A stretch of DNA of 64,000 nucleotides from Orobanche coerulescens (Eukaryota > Streptophyta > Magnoliopsida > Lamiales > Orobanchaceae): NCBI GenBank assembly GCA_033398695.1, contig CM065812.1, positions 134,174,858-134,238,857 of the forward strand, written 5' to 3'. Under the pieces are notes generated by a model that saw only the letters and a program-made list of their open reading frames with translations, was not told the origin of the DNA and ran no database searches. Numbering within the stretch: position 1 is the stretch's first letter; each line of letters starts with the position of its first letter. The position numbers and the translations under genes were made by a program. Below are positions 45,255 to 58,326 of this stretch, piece by piece.

Positions 45255-47625
45255 TCATATGAGGAAGATTTCTTTGATCTTGATGTCCTTCACTCTATAG
45301 TGGTCGATATACAATTTCACCGAAAACTGTTTGTCACAGAACTGACTAAGTAGATTAAGTAGATTTAGGTCCCTTTGATTGTTGGGTCCATATATGTTAG
45401 TGCCTTTTGGTACCCAAATTTGCCTGACAGCAATTGGTTTGCTGTAGGTTGCTTTTGGTACAGTTTTGCGCGGTCTACGTGGGCCAGGCACGTAGTCGCT
45501 GTAAACTTGATAATCATGCATGTTAAGTTTGGGGTTTTGGTTCCAGTATGATTGTCGTCTAGGAGGTGGAACCATTTTCTTAGGCCTTACAGCTTGTCTT
45601 CTGGGTCTCCAGTTGGATTCCCAGAGCTGTTGTTGATGCTGCGTGGCGACCTGCTTTCTAGATGGATAACGGGGCTCCTGTATCCAATATCTAGGCACAC
45701 TATACTTTTGATAGTACCGCGGTGCTTGCCTTTGATATTTAGATACAGCTTTCTTTCTGAATGGCTGTTGGCGCTTCTGATATGCTCGGGGATCATGTTG
45801 TTGATCATGCCTTACAGGTCTAGGAGGCTGAGGCTTCCGCTGTTTGTGATATGAATTTGGTGGCGGAATCGCAGCCTCCACTGTACGAGGGGCAGTTGTA
45901 ACCTTTGCAGGACTTGGAATCCCTTCAGGTATAGGAATGGGTTCCACACCCCTGACAAATACCGTACTAGTTTTTCCCTTGTTGGAGAATGAGTTATATC
46001 CTAAGCCACTTTTATCATGGGCATGTTGTCGAGTGCTTTGAAGTTCTTCCATCTGTTTAGAGGATTTCTCGAATAATTTCAGGATGGTCTCTCCTTCTTG
46101 CTTCTCGAGAGTTTTTACTTTGGCTTCGAGTAAAGAAAAATCATTTGTCTTGCTCTCATTATGAGACTTAGCCTCATTTAGATCGTGGGCAAGTTGATGA
46201 TTGCTTTCCATGAGTTTTTCAAATGTGACCTTGCTGTTTTCGCAATCAATAGACATATTTTCATAGTTATTTTTCAGGCAGTCATTTTTATCTTTTAGCT
46301 CTAAGTTTGAAATTTCGAGCTTTATGTTTTCTCGTTTTATCTTTTGAATGTTTTTGAATTCACTCAACATATTCTCAAAGGTATGTGATGTATTTTCATG
46401 AATAGATGAATTTGAACTTACTTCATCATCGCGATCCTCATTATCCTGTATTTATTTAGCCATAAAGCACATATATGCTTTATCTTGGATTTCATCGTTG
46501 GAGGAGTCACTATCAGTGATTGCCTGAAGGCACTCCTCGGTCATGTTCGATGCGGGCTGGGCTTCTGATTCGCCAATCAGGGCCTTGAGCTTGTTTTTCC
46601 AGATGCGCCTTCTTTCGTCTTTTTCTTGTTGCTCAGCTTCTGGCAACTTTTGCACTTTCGGATGTGGACACTTATTCGCATAATGTCCGAGTTTCCTACA
46701 GTTGTAGCATAAGTTAGAATCACCGGATGAAGGAGTTTCAAAACTTACCTTGTGAAAAGGCTTAGGCCTGTATGAAATCTTTCCAGACTGTTTGATGAAC
46801 TTTTTGAACTTGTGCATAAGCATGGACATTTCATCTTGTGACAAGATGTCATCATTGTTGTCTGCAGTCTTGTGTGCGGATTTGGATGTGCTTGGTGCAG
46901 AGCTGTGTCTCCTGTCAGATACAGCAGCTAGTGTTGTAGTCTTGGCATGTGATTCTTCGGCCTTTTCTCTCCTGTCAATGTCATACTCAAAATCTTTGAG
47001 GTCGGAGAAGAGGTCAAAAGTAGAAATATCGTTAATATTACAGGATACATGCATAGATGTAGTCTTAATGTACCATCGGGCAGGGATAATCTAAATATTT
47101 TTAAATTTTCTCCTTTTAGGTATACATTTTAACCAATGCTTCAAGTTCATCGACAATTCCAGTGAAGCTGAGGTCAAGCTCATCAAGCGTTGCGGAATAT
47201 TTCATTTCAAAATATTCAAATTTCTCAGTAAGTTTGGAAATTTTAGTTTCTTTCGAGAGCTGAGTATCCTCGCAAATCAGCTTGAGTTTTTTCCAGATTT
47301 CCTAAGTTGTCTTACAGCTCTTTACCTTTGAGAATGTGCCTTTGTCGAGAGTGACAAATAGCGCATTCTTGGCGATGTTGTCCAGATTGGCTCGCTTGCA
47401 CTCATCAGTCGTCCACTGATCGCGCTCTTTCTCGAGCATCTCGGCATAAGGTTGCCCTTCCATCCTTGGGGCTGTGTTGACCTTCAAAATTTTGATAGGT
47501 CCTTCCTGAATGACATAAATCATTTCCTCGTGCATGGCCGCAAGATGGGCTTCCATCCTGATTCTCCAGTCATCAAACTCATTAATTGAAAACATAGGAA
47601 CCTTGTTTATCATAGATGAGTCCAT
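45255..47625 (-). pseudogene. Ty1/copia gag of D
   Basis: Start at 47625 (MDSSMINKVPMF), aligned with A2 and B. First part 47625-47302, then a degraded stretch, then 47054-46452 with an intact CCHC knuckle CYNCRKLGHYANKC, and 46370-45255 with the coiled coil, basic Gln/Arg tail and IWVPKG end. Confidence 0.86.
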
Positions 47626-47728
47626 TTTATACATAGAATGATGAAAGTATAAAATGAGGTTTTCAAAAAACTAGTGATTTTGGAATCTGATTCAGTTAAA
47701 AATTGATCGACTCTTTTTAGAATCAACG

Positions 47729-47740
47729 GCTCTGATACCA
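47729..47740 (-). other. Primer-binding site of D
   Basis: Sense TGGTATCAGAGC, perfect, two bases from the 5' LTR. Confidence 0.92.
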
Positions 47741-47742
47741 CT

Positions 47743-49010
47743 TGTTGGCCACTAAGTATATAATAAACAGCTTAGAAGATATAAGTACAACAAGTTGTAT
47801 GATTTTCGAAGTTTGCGTAGCGGAAGTCTGTTTGGTGAGTTGATGTAAATACAACAACTCGGTGTTCTCCTGCATGCTTGATGTGTACAGAGTTTTACAA
47901 TGTATACTAATAAATCACAGTAAAATGAAAACAGTAAAGACTGAAAGTAAATAACACACAGTTTAAAGTAGTTCGAGGTAAACCCCTCTACGTCCACTGG
48001 TCCTCCACACAGGAGTAAAGAGTTTATTAAAATCACTACGTACACAACTACGTGACTTGAATTAAACATGTCTCTCTATCATTCACACAGATTGATACAG
48101 GGACTGTAGCTTTTGCCGCTCACACAAATTGGCTTCAAGCTCTTTCCGACTCGCTTCTTCTCACACATATTGAAGCTTCGTCTTCAATGCTATTCTTTCC
48201 ACACAGGTCAGAATACGCAAGGATCCTTAGTCCGCACAGGGCTAATGATAATCTTAACGATAAGGGTAGAACAATTCCAAACAACAGCTATATCTTTGAT
48301 GAACGATCGTTGTATGCTGTGCTGTTTGCGTTGAGGACTTAGTATATTTCTTCGCTTGGATACTGCTGTATGCTCACAAAATATACCGCTCTGAATAGCT
48401 AGATTGTCAGAGTAATCTTTTCAGAATGTGCGCGATAATGAATAGCTTCTTGTGTGTTGTAAAGTCCTATTGCTTAGGGCTATTTATAACCTTGGAAATA
48501 TATCCGTTATAAATATAGTCGTTGCTGGTTGGTGAGATGTTGATGTTTCTGATTGACCGCTGCTGAATGTTTTAATTAAAGCAGATCGCATTTAATGCTT
48601 CAGGCATCCTTTATGTCTTTGCATTAAATGCTCTTCAGAGCGTTCATACTTGTCTCTCTCTGGCTGCATTAAATGTTGTCCTATCAGCAATAAATGTTGT
48701 TTTAACCGTGAATACTTTACGAATAAATAATGTTTTTCTCACAACGGTTTAAAGATTTTTATGTTCAGTCCTGGATGTGTTTTACTTTTCCAAAGTAAAA
48801 CACCTTCAGACTGTATGTTGTATCCAACACATTAAGTTTCTTTGTTGTATGAAGTAGGCTCTGTAGGATGGACTGTAGAAGATCTATTTGTTGTATAAAC
48901 GGGCTGTATGGAGAGTCATAACATATTCCATACTTAATAACATTCTGACTCCTTTAAGACTCCTTGCTGTATGTTGGCAATTTATCAAAACAGGAATGTT
49001 TATTCCAACA
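47743..49010 (-). mobile_element. 5' LTR of D
   Basis: 1268 bases, TGTTGGCC...TATTCCAACA. Sense TATAAATA at 48488-48481. Right flank AGTAA would be the target duplication; the left partner is lost. Confidence 0.9.
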
Positions 49011-51304
49011 AGTAATATTACACGTTTTAAGCATAACCGAACAACAAAGACTTGGGCCCCCTGAATCCTTCAAACCCTTCGCCGTCACCATGCTCTTCCC
49101 ATGCCTTGGCCTTGCCTCGACCTAAAATACAACATAAGTATTTTGCCCAAAACCACATGGTCAGATATACATGATAATAATTCTCAAAACGTTATACAAT
49201 TCGCATACACTGGATCTCAAGGAAACAACCCGATTGTTGAACATAACCCTCGGGTGTATGAACAACCAGTCGCAAACCGTAGAACATACCCAATCATACG
49301 TGGATTATGAATGATCAATCAATATGGCTCAAGACGGACATCACAGTACGCCCGATCCGGAAATGTGTCATGCACATGTCCACCCCGTATATGGAATCCA
49401 GGATATACATTGGACGGTGTACCTAATTAACCTCACGAACTACGTCTCGTATGCACAGTCCAATGCGGAAACATCAACAAATGACCGTATGTGTCTGGCT
49501 AAAAATCCTACATATAACCAATCGGCATGCAGATATGACTCTAGATATGTCACGATACAACATGACAATGAAACACAATAAATCACACATCCAACCAAGA
49601 ATCAAGAAAATCACCAAAGTGACAACAATGATCGATGAGACTAACGACATCAAAGATAGTGAAACTAGGGAGTACAATCCCACAATGAAATGATAAACAC
49701 GATCAATAACAATACCACGTTATGAATCATAGATTCAGAAAGCATTACATATACACGAAATGTATAACGTTCACAAGAATTCAATCATCATTAGAACCAA
49801 GCAAGATAACTTGCCCCAAGTTGGGGACAAAAATAATCCTTCGTCGAATGAATGAACGGATGGTGCCCTCAACTAACAACACTCATCGGACAAGCAACCT
49901 TGAATGAAATGCAACTAATTCAACAACATATTCACACAATATCGATATCAAATTCATAGGAAATGACACCCGCAATTCAACCCGAATAGTTCAAACTATT
50001 CCAAAACATTAAAGTCCTATTTCATGAACTTTAATACCCTCAAATCATTTCTATGATCGCATTATCATACTTAAGATGTTCTTAAATACTCTTGTTAATC
50101 CCTTTGAATAAGAATTTATCAAGAACAACTCCAATTAATCACCATATGTTGTTAATATTATCTTATATCATCATAATCCTCTTAAGAACATTACCAACAT
50201 TCGATCAGGATGTTCTAGATAATCCCACCTCATCAATTCATAAATTTTATCTTGAATATATCAAAATCATAAGGGTTGTTTCATATCTCATTATTATCTC
50301 CCTATGAATTAGCTAAATCTTTTCAAAATATGGTTATATCATTTAAAAATATCTAAGCATTAAGAACATGCTTACCTTATGAGTTCTAATCGTCATGTTC
50401 TTTATCATGCTTTCATAATAATCAACAACAATCATGTTATCTTTTGTCATTTCAACAATTCAAGAAGTAATCAACAATAGCATTACCACGTCCTTCACTT
50501 ATTTGTTCAAAATTCCAATAATCATCATGTATACTTGATTAATTGAATATCATATGCAAGTAAATCATCATCATTACGAAATCAACACAAAATTAGATAA
50601 CTAACCTCTTGAAAATGAAGAACCATAAAGACTTCAAGAACACACTTCAATCGTCAAATCACTAAGCTTCAACCCAAGTTACGAATCTCCAAACCAAGAT
50701 GGAAGGGGATAAATTCGACTTAGAATGGTAGGGATCTATTTCTAGAGAGGATATTCAAGTTTGGTTCAAGCAAAAGTGAAATACAGGACATGACTTTATA
50801 ACCTGCATTTGTCCTAATGTGCGCTACCAGCAAAGGTTAACGTACGTTAGCCCCATTTTATGTACGCTAACACATTAGTGTTACGTACGTAACGATCCTC
50901 CAGAAGCTACTGTCTCAAAACATACACACCATTACGTACGTTAGCATTATTACATACGTAAGCCTTACCTACATTACGTACGATAACTCAAACCCACTGT
51001 GTACGTAATGCCCGTTGACTTGGTTGTCTCAATCGAGCCAAGAATCCTGGTCGCGCATGGCCCTACGTAATCCCTCAGACTTTACGTACATTACAGCACA
51101 CACATAACGTACCCTAAGCTACAATGGCAGCGTACGTTAAGCACCAAGGGCATAGTCAAAAAATGCAATTCTCCAAACAACATCTAACAATCGAACATAG
51201 TGCGAACATTATAAATATTACATTAAATCCAAACATGATACGACAATAGCCGAATCAGCCGAGTAATACAACAGTAAAATGAAAAATTACAGCCAAATAT
51301 TACA
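49011..51304 (-). mobile_element. Partial gypsy-type LTR (H), interrupted by D
   Basis: On the - strand it begins TGTAATATTTGGCTG at 51304, like F and K, then has the CGTACG motif array, a TTATAAAG box and a long AT-rich U5-like part. Near 49110 it resembles the F and G LTR ends (a CCTRAAAATAYAACAT-like block). D's LTR cuts it at 49011, so its sense 3' end is missing. No coding sequence. Confidence 0.5.
50794..51141 (-). promoter_or_regulatory. TATA box and RCGYACGYTA array of LTR H
   Basis: About a dozen sites at 50818-51141, including AACGTACGTTAGC, TTACGTACGTAACG, TTACGTACGTTAGC and AGCGTACGTTAAGC. The sense TTATAAAG box at 50801-50794 follows the last site by less than 20 bases. Confidence 0.6.
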
Positions 51305-52149
51305 CCTAATACTCACACATCCAAATAATTAATATTTTATTATAATAAATAAATACTCTATTAGTTTACAACTTCATAGGAACATTAAATATATTCTTAT
51401 AATTTACGATATTCATAAAAAAAATCTCTGCAGTGCTCCCAACTGATTGTCTTATCGTGTTCCTCAACTTCTCATTGTCCTTTAACATAGCGAAAATGTC
51501 TTTCAATCGTAGTACACAATGATTAATGAAGATAATTAAATTGTTTAAGTATTCCTCAAAGTGGATGACTATTGTGGCTATTCCAACTTGTTGGCGAACA
51601 TCATAGCTTAGATTAGAAGCCTGATACTTGGAGTTGATGATGATTCTTGGATGGAGTTCGAGATTGTTTTTCATTGTTCTTTATCATTTGATGTAATATT
51701 GTCCACCCTTTGATCCTCGTACAGTTTTATTACGATGGTTATGTTAAGTACGTCGAATTATTGGAACTGGGGCAGGATTCGATTAAGAATTCTTGAACTC
51801 GGGTAGAGTTGTTTTGGAAGAACTTATGTCATAATCGAACTCATCGTTTGTTTAAGCTATGCACTTGTTTAGAATTGATGTTGTTATCAATGTTTGATTT
51901 TAGAATCGAGAAATCATTTGTTCGTGAATTGTTGATAAGATTAATCAAATTTATCATATTCCAAGAATTGTCAAACGTAGTAAATTATTTATTCGTATCG
52001 TCAAAGTTAATATTGTTAGAATTGATCGAATTGTTGATTTGTGGTTGGAACTAAGGTGGATTGATAATTTATGTTATTGATATTATCGCGACTCTCATTA
52101 AAGATTGTTGGATTGTTGTGGTACTAATTCGAGTATGTTGATTGGGATA
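51305..52149. other. Unassigned AT-rich stretch
   Basis: Between LTR H and the LTR of I. It holds an unrecognised 102-aa reading frame (51674-51366, - strand; HFEEYLNNLIIF, DNEKLRNTIRQ) and an 81-aa frame on the other strand, neither with recognisable motifs. It may be the old insertion site or internal debris of H or I. Confidence 0.4.
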
Positions 52150-53884
52150 TGTGTAGGTCACAAGTCGTCAGGAATACGTCTAGGGGGTGAATAGACTTAT
52201 TAAACTCTTTTTCTGAATCTCAGGTGAGTTTACTTAGCTGATAAAATGTGCAGTTAAAAACTTAACTGCATATGATAATGCTGAAGCACAGCTGATAATG
52301 ATGCAGGTGACAAATGTTGTCTGTAGGTGACTTATGTCAACTGTAAAACGAAGATGTGCGGAAGACAATTGACTACTATATGGAACAGTTAGTATGAATG
52401 CAGCAGATAAGTATGATGAATGCAATAAAACACGCAAGCACTTATAGTGGTTTCAGAGGTGGGGTAATCCTCTACTAGTCCACTTTTCTCCAAACCAATT
52501 GGAGATGAATTCACTATAACTCTCAACCAGTGATAAATGCTACAATGATTCAAACTGGTTACAACGGCTTCCAACCAGTGGAAACATTTGGCCGTTGCAA
52601 CTCCCTTGACTGCCTAGCACCTCCTGATTGAAAATCCGTGGATGCCTCAACAACCCGCAAGATGTCTATCACCTTCCAATCAAGAACCCGTGGATGCCTT
52701 ATCAATCGTGAAACTTCTGAAACCTCGTTCACAGAAGTACCCCGTACTCAAACTTTTAAGAAAAGAGTGTTGTCTTCTCAAAATTAAGAGCTTCTTAGAA
52801 TATGACTATAATCTTGCTCTTTCACGATGCTATAGATTACTTTGTATGCTTTGAATACTTTGATCGCTTGTATGTGTTGTTTGCACTGTACTATGGTCAT
52901 TCTGATCTTTAGATATTTATAGTACGAATCTTGAACATTTTCATAACCGTTGCATCTTGTAACAAATCCATCCGTTTGAGAGTGTACTTCTTTGTCTATT
53001 CTTTTATCTCTTTGGACGGCTTGATTCCCTTTCTTCAAATCTGTCCATTTGAAGAATCTTCCCGTTGCGCCGTCTTTCTTGATTTGTATATTCATAATTC
53101 TTCTAGTGTGGATCTTAAGGAGTATTTTATTCCTAACTTTTCGGGAATCATTCGCTTTGTCTCCTTGAATTTACGTCCGCATGTCTTTTCGTTATTGTTG
53201 ACTTTTCATAGCTTTGCTGACGTGGACTGAGTTTCTTCAAAACTGGGCTGCAGAATAAGTTTGGTCAACCTCCTCTAATGTTCTGTTTGACCGAAAACCT
53301 TGTCTGATAATGAACTTGTCTGTAGTCAACCTACAGCTGATGTTTTACTTTGACCGAATGTTGCCTGAAAAACTCGTCTGATGATATCTCATCTGTGGTC
53401 AAACCCAGCCGATATTTTGTGTTGACAGACCTTCTCTGATAATAAGTCGTCTGCCGTCAAACTTCTCTGATAAACTCTGTTGACCAGAACTCCTCTGATA
53501 ATAGGTTGTCTGATGATAACTTGTCTGTGGTCAACCTTCTCTGATCTGTTTGAATTGACCAAGACTTGGCTGAACTTTTCTCGCCTGATGATAACTCGTC
53601 TGCTCTTCAGCTTCTATAGTGTTTTGGTCAAACCTCTATGATATTACTGTTGACCAAAACTCGCCTGATAAAAAGGTTGCCTAATAACTCATCTGATATA
53701 TCGTTGGTTCTATACTTAGATGATTTTTAAATGATTAACTTCAGATCAATCTTAGCCTACATCGATGGCTCATAGAAGATACTCATTTGGTTCTTCTTTA
53801 CAATGCCAAGTACTTAGAGCATACATTTGAATAAATCACAAATACAAGGATGACATCATCAAAATCTAACAAGTATTCCTAACA
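52150..53884 (-). mobile_element. 3' LTR of copia element I
   Basis: The right edge is clear: sense PPT AAAATAGGGGGAAAT, then TGTTAGGAATACTTG. The left edge near 52150 is approximate (TGTGTAGGTC). It has the copia layout seen in D, a GGAAGACAA block and a block of the type TGGTTTCAGAGGTGGGGTAA matching TGGTTCGAGGTAAACCCC of D. Sense TATAAATA at 52921-52914. A W-box-rich repeat lies upstream. Confidence 0.7.
53196..53655 (-). promoter_or_regulatory. TTGAC (W-box) rich repeat in U3 of I
   Basis: Thirteen TTGAC/GTCAA words in 460 bases, against roughly one expected by chance. About eleven of them are followed by C or T, as in WRKY W-boxes. They sit in degenerate repeats with CTGATRATAA and TCGTCTG, 275-735 bases upstream (sense) of the TATA box. 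Confidence 0.65.
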
Positions 53885-53900
53885 ATTTCCCCCTATTTTG
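53885..53900 (-). other. Polypurine tract of I
   Basis: Sense AAAATAGGGGGAAAT directly before the LTR. Confidence 0.75.
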
Positions 53901-54135
53901 ATGATGGCAAAACATAAATATTCAAATGTAAAACAAATCTGCACAAAGATAAAGTGCAAGACAAAAATCAAAATCACTCTGTTTGAGACAACTAGTGGTT
54001 GTCATTCAAGTGACTGTTATAAATTTTCAGAGTTATTACATTACTGTACAAAACAGTTTGAATGAAAAATTACAAATAAAAATGAAAATTACAAGTAAAC
54101 TGTAAATTACAAATAAATTACAAGTAAAAAAAAAA

Positions 54136-56645
54136 TCATCTTCCTCCTCTTCCTCTTCCTCTTCCTCTAATCTGCTTTGTTGGAGGAAGTGGCTTCAAGG
54201 GTTTTGCTCCAATGAATCTTTTTATAACTGGGGCTAACCCATATTTCTTCTTGACCAGCAAGGAAGCAAACTGCTGCTGTTCTGGAGATGTGAAATTATT
54301 TTCAATGCATACTTCTTTAATCTCTTCCTGAAGAGCAATTTCATCAAGTTCTCCATTCATGAGTGTATGTGCTTCTTCGGGTCTGAAATTTGGGATCATG
54401 GGATATGCATTGAAATCCTTTTCAGTATATTTCTTCAAAATTTCCCAAAGTTGGGGAAGTTCATCTCCATGAAGTTGATGAACGTTTCTTGTGGGGAGCA
54501 GTCCTTATCTTGAACTATTTCCCATATGTAATACTTCTCCATGAATTGCTTTCTTACACTTCCCCACATATGTTCTGCCTCACCAGACATGAATTCTTAA
54601 ACAAATTGGAGTTCTTTGCCTTCCCATTGGAATCTCACCTCTGGATTTTGTCCGGTTCTTTTTCTCTTGGCTTCAGGTGGGTCTGATGGTGCAGCTGGCT
54701 CTTTCCTTTTCAGGATAGAACTACCTGCCTGAATCAGAGGGAGGTCTTGTTGATTTTTTTTTCTTGCTTCTTGCTTTTCTTTCCCTATATTCCCATCTTC
54801 CTCCTTTTTGCCAGCATCAAGAATCTTGGCTAGCTGATCGTCCACCCTAATCATAAAGTCAGACATGCCAAGAGGCATTCTGGAGCTTGAGGGTGGCGGG
54901 TAGGGTTCCTTCCTGTTGATAAGGGTGTCCAATTTGTCATTTATGGTTTTCAGCTCAGGTTTGACCTCGGTTGCCAGGAGTTGGGAAACTGTCTCTTCCA
55001 CAATTCGTCTGACCATCTCAGTGAAGTTTGATGGCAGTTGAATTTCAGGTGCCATCTGATGAGCATTGTTCTCTCCTGAGCTTTCCTGTGTTGATTTCCT
55101 AGCTGTAGATTTTTCAAATGGTAAGCTCCTATCAGGTGCTCTCTGATCAGGTGGGGTTTTATCAGGAGTGCCTGATCTATCATCTGAAGTGGGCTGATGT
55201 GAGCTGGATGCTTGATCAGGTGCATCATGGTCATCTGCCTCATCATTTCTTCTTTCCTCATCTTTTCTTTCTCCTTCTTCTTCTTTTTCATCTTCTTTTT
55301 CTTCTTCTTCTTTCTTTTCTTCTTCTCTGGTCTCCTTTACTTCTTCTACTTTCTTTTCTTCTTCTACTTTCTTTTCAACTTCTTCCTCCTCTCCTGCCTT
55401 ATCTTTTTCAACCTCTTCTTTTTCTTCCTCTTTGTCCTCCTTTTCAACTTCTACAATCATAATTCCTTTTTCTTTTTCTACTCCTCTATCTTCCTTCTCT
55501 TCTACTTTCTCCTCCTCTCCAAGGGTTTCACCCTGTGATACACCTCTCATAACATGAAGGATGAAGTGGTCCATGTTTTTTTTGAAGTGAGACAGGAACC
55601 AGTTCTCTTTTAGCAATAAACTTACATCTGTCTCTTGACAGAAACATCACGAGCTGTTCAGTAGCCGTGGGGTGATCCCAGGTACTTCTTTCAACAAACT
55701 CTCGTAATTGAGTGAAGGTGAGTGTTTTTAATTCCTTCCACTCTTCAAAAATATTAAGAAAGGAAAATTTAAGAGATTGTTGTTTTACCATTTTCAATTG
55801 CTCAGTGGTGAGGTTCAGTTCAGGGGATTGTTCTCCCTGAGATTGAGATAATATCCATCTTCTGGTATATCAATGATTTCCTTAGCTTCCTCTTCCTCAA
55901 TAACACTTGGAAGTGTTAAGAGAGGGATTATCTCTGCCACTAGCTCTGAGGTGTGAGCAGGTTCATCTTCAGGTTGATCTTCCAGTGCAGATGGTGCTGG
56001 TGATATGACCATATGCATCTGATCAGGTTGTTCTGCAATCGGTGCAGGTGCAGGTGATGTGGCAGTCTGCAGTTCTTTTTCTTCTTCTGAAGAGTAGTCT
56101 ACCAGACCTCTCTGTCTCTTGGAGGGCTGATCAGGTGAGGAGTGGATGTAGACGACTTCCTCCGGTTCAGGTGATTTCCTCTTGAATATCTTGAACATAG
56201 GAATGCTGTCTAAGTCAAAGTCATCTGCAGATGGGATCTCAGGTGCAGGTGACTTTGACAGAATCTCAGCTGCAGGGGGAGATGACGCCATCTCCTCTGC
56301 AATTACTTTAGATGGGTGTTGGGCAACGGCATCTGATTGGACCTCGTCTGAGTCTGAAGGTCCTCTGTAAGGTGATGTGCCGCTTGTCATTTCCCTCAAC
56401 ATCTCAGCTGCCTTCAGCTGCTTATCTCCCAATTTTTTCAAAGTGTCTTGGTCCAAGTGACCAAGTCTTTTGCTTATCTGAAATGTTTCAGCTTTTCCTT
56501 TGGCCTTGCCAAGGAACCCCAAGATCCAGATAATTTGAGTTCCATAGGCCAACTTCTGTCTGAATTTCTTTTCACTCTCATCCCAACTGACTTTATTAAC
56601 TTTCCTGACTAACTGCCTGTAAATGTAATCAGGCCAGTTAATCCT
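54136..56645 (-). pseudogene. Additional 3' ORF of copia I (different type), N-terminus cut off
   Basis: Lies between the missing pol and the PPT. Four frames on the - strand: 56552-55815 (helical LAYGTQIIWILGFLGKAKGK start, then Ser/Pro/Glu-rich with KRKSPEPE, SKRQRG and a DYSSEEEKE acidic patch), 55797-55528, 55616-54597 (339 aa: about 100 residues almost only Glu, Lys and Val, then Ser/Pro-rich, then helical TVSQLLATEVKPELKTIND, then KRKRTGQNP), and 54438-54136 ending in an RGRGRGRGGR tail. I see no sequence relation to the third ORF of A/B/D. The N-terminus was displaced by F at 56646. Possible nuclear or RNA-binding protein from the basic and RG parts; function unknown. Confidence 0.6.
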
Positions 56646-57174
56646 TGTAATACCCGTGATTTTCTCTTTCGGTAATTTTTTATTTTTGGCATTTTTCTAA
56701 TTTCCAGAACTCGCTTGCGAGCATTTTGACATTTTCATAATGTTTTATTCTGCGTATTTAGTCATCCGAGTTTGTTTCGGGGCTGTTTTATCCGAATCTG
56801 TGTTTTGAGCGACATTTTCCGCTATTTGGTTCGATTCGTGTGATGGTGGTTCAAAACTATGGTATCCTGCTTCCTATAAGTCCGTCTAATTTTTTTAGAC
56901 GTGTTGTGAACTTCGGTTTGGTTGTTTGATTTCGTATTGTGATTATCGGATGTTTTGGGCCGTTTTGTAATTTCCTAAAGTTTGGGGTAATTACTTCTGT
57001 TTTCGTATTCCGAACCTTCGGGTAGTCGGAATCGTGTTTTCTTTTAGCGCTCGAGTTCGTCGTTGCGCACTCTTCGTGTGTATGTCTTCGTCTTGTGTTG
57101 TTTTTGTCGTTTCACAGTTTCGTCGCGCTCGTACTCGACGAGCTGAACTTAGCAGTTTGGAACTGCTAAGTGCC

Positions 57175-57374
57175 TTACATACGCTATGCGATGAGCATAA
57201 TGTACGTTAACTTCATGTGCGGCTTACGTACGTTAAGCCCTACTCATAACGTACGTAAGGGTCTTCACAATATCGAACAGAGAGTTCTATTCATCGTTAC
57301 GTACGTAAGCTTGCATGCCTTACGTACATAAGATTGCTAACGTACGTTATCCCTTCTTCTCTACCGTACGTTAG
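57175..57374 (+). promoter_or_regulatory. RCGYACGYTA motif array of F
   Basis: Eight sites in 200 bases, including TTACGTACGTTAAGC, ATAACGTACGTAAGG, TTACGTACGTAAGC and TAACGTACGTTATC. A TATA-like box begins 12 bases after the last site. Confidence 0.68.
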
Positions 57375-58326
57375 GCCGGCGCAGGTATAATTACCCAGGG
57401 GTTGACTGTTTTCGTCATTTTTCATCCCTTCTTCATTTCCTCCGCAGCTATGGCGATTCGTAAGCAATTTTAGGCGATTTTGGAGTCTTGTAACTCCAAG
57501 CTTTCATCTTTCTTGAGTTCTTGGTGTTGATTAACATCATCAATTCGTATTCTTCATCTTTGATTCGAGGTAACTTTCTTGAAACCCTTTTCTATGTAGT
57601 TTGAGAACCTTTAGGATTCGATCTATTCTTCGTGAATCGTGGTGTTTTTATCCTTATTCGGAAGTATTGATTATATTCCGGTGTTTTGATCCGTATTCTT
57701 ATCGTGTTTGGGTTCGGGTGATGTTCTTGATGTTCGTGGGGAATTATTGAACCCCAAGTGTTCGATCCTTTGTTCCTACGAATTCTTGTTGAGAATTTCG
57801 TATGTTTTCCATCTTCCTTGCGATCGATTTTGTAGTAATTATGTTGTTCTTGTGCTTTCGACCTAGTTGGAGGATTTGAGGGCTTCCGGTCGATCTTTCC
57901 CGTTGCTTCGCGTGCTTTGGACTTGAGGTGAGTATATATTCCTTATACTTTGAGAATGTGATTTGTCGTGAATTTAACGTGGACTTGTTAGTGATTGAAT
58001 ATTGAACCGTAACTTACTTTTAAGTGAATATGTGATTCCTATGAAAGTAAATATGAGTGTAAACTCGAGTTTCATAAAGAATGATAACAACCATTTCATG
58101 TTGTATTTTGCTAAAAACGGACACTAGAAATGAGTAGCTATCCGAGGAATTATAGAATTGCGGAATATTTGTATTATTCGCTTGCTAGCCCTTTTTCCTG
58201 AATGATGGTGTCATGTGAATGTTGTGCCTTTGTGGAGGTGTATGATGTGTTAACTTATGTTTTACGCGTTTACGAGTGTGGTGAATATTGTACCTTTGTT
58301 GTTGTGTATCTTGGTGAATTGAGACA

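Larger units (their letters stand above)
31784..49010 (-). mobile_element. Copia element D (subfamily Y), with nested E
   Basis: Same order as B: 5' LTR 47743-49010, PBS, gag, pol, spacer with internal promoter, third ORF, PPT, 3' LTR in two pieces around E. Excluding E the length is about 12.3 kb. It is inserted in gypsy-type LTR H on its right; on its left it is fused to B with loss of the first 32 LTR bases. Many stops and frameshifts. Confidence 0.9.

Noticed and set aside
49101..49910. Several + strand frames of 61-85 aa as possible small genes
   Set aside because: Low-complexity translation across an LTR-like region (H), no conserved motif or start context.
55118..55538. Phe/Leu-rich + strand frames that look like membrane proteins
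   Set aside because: Artefact of reading the CT-rich strand of the Glu/Lys segment of element I.
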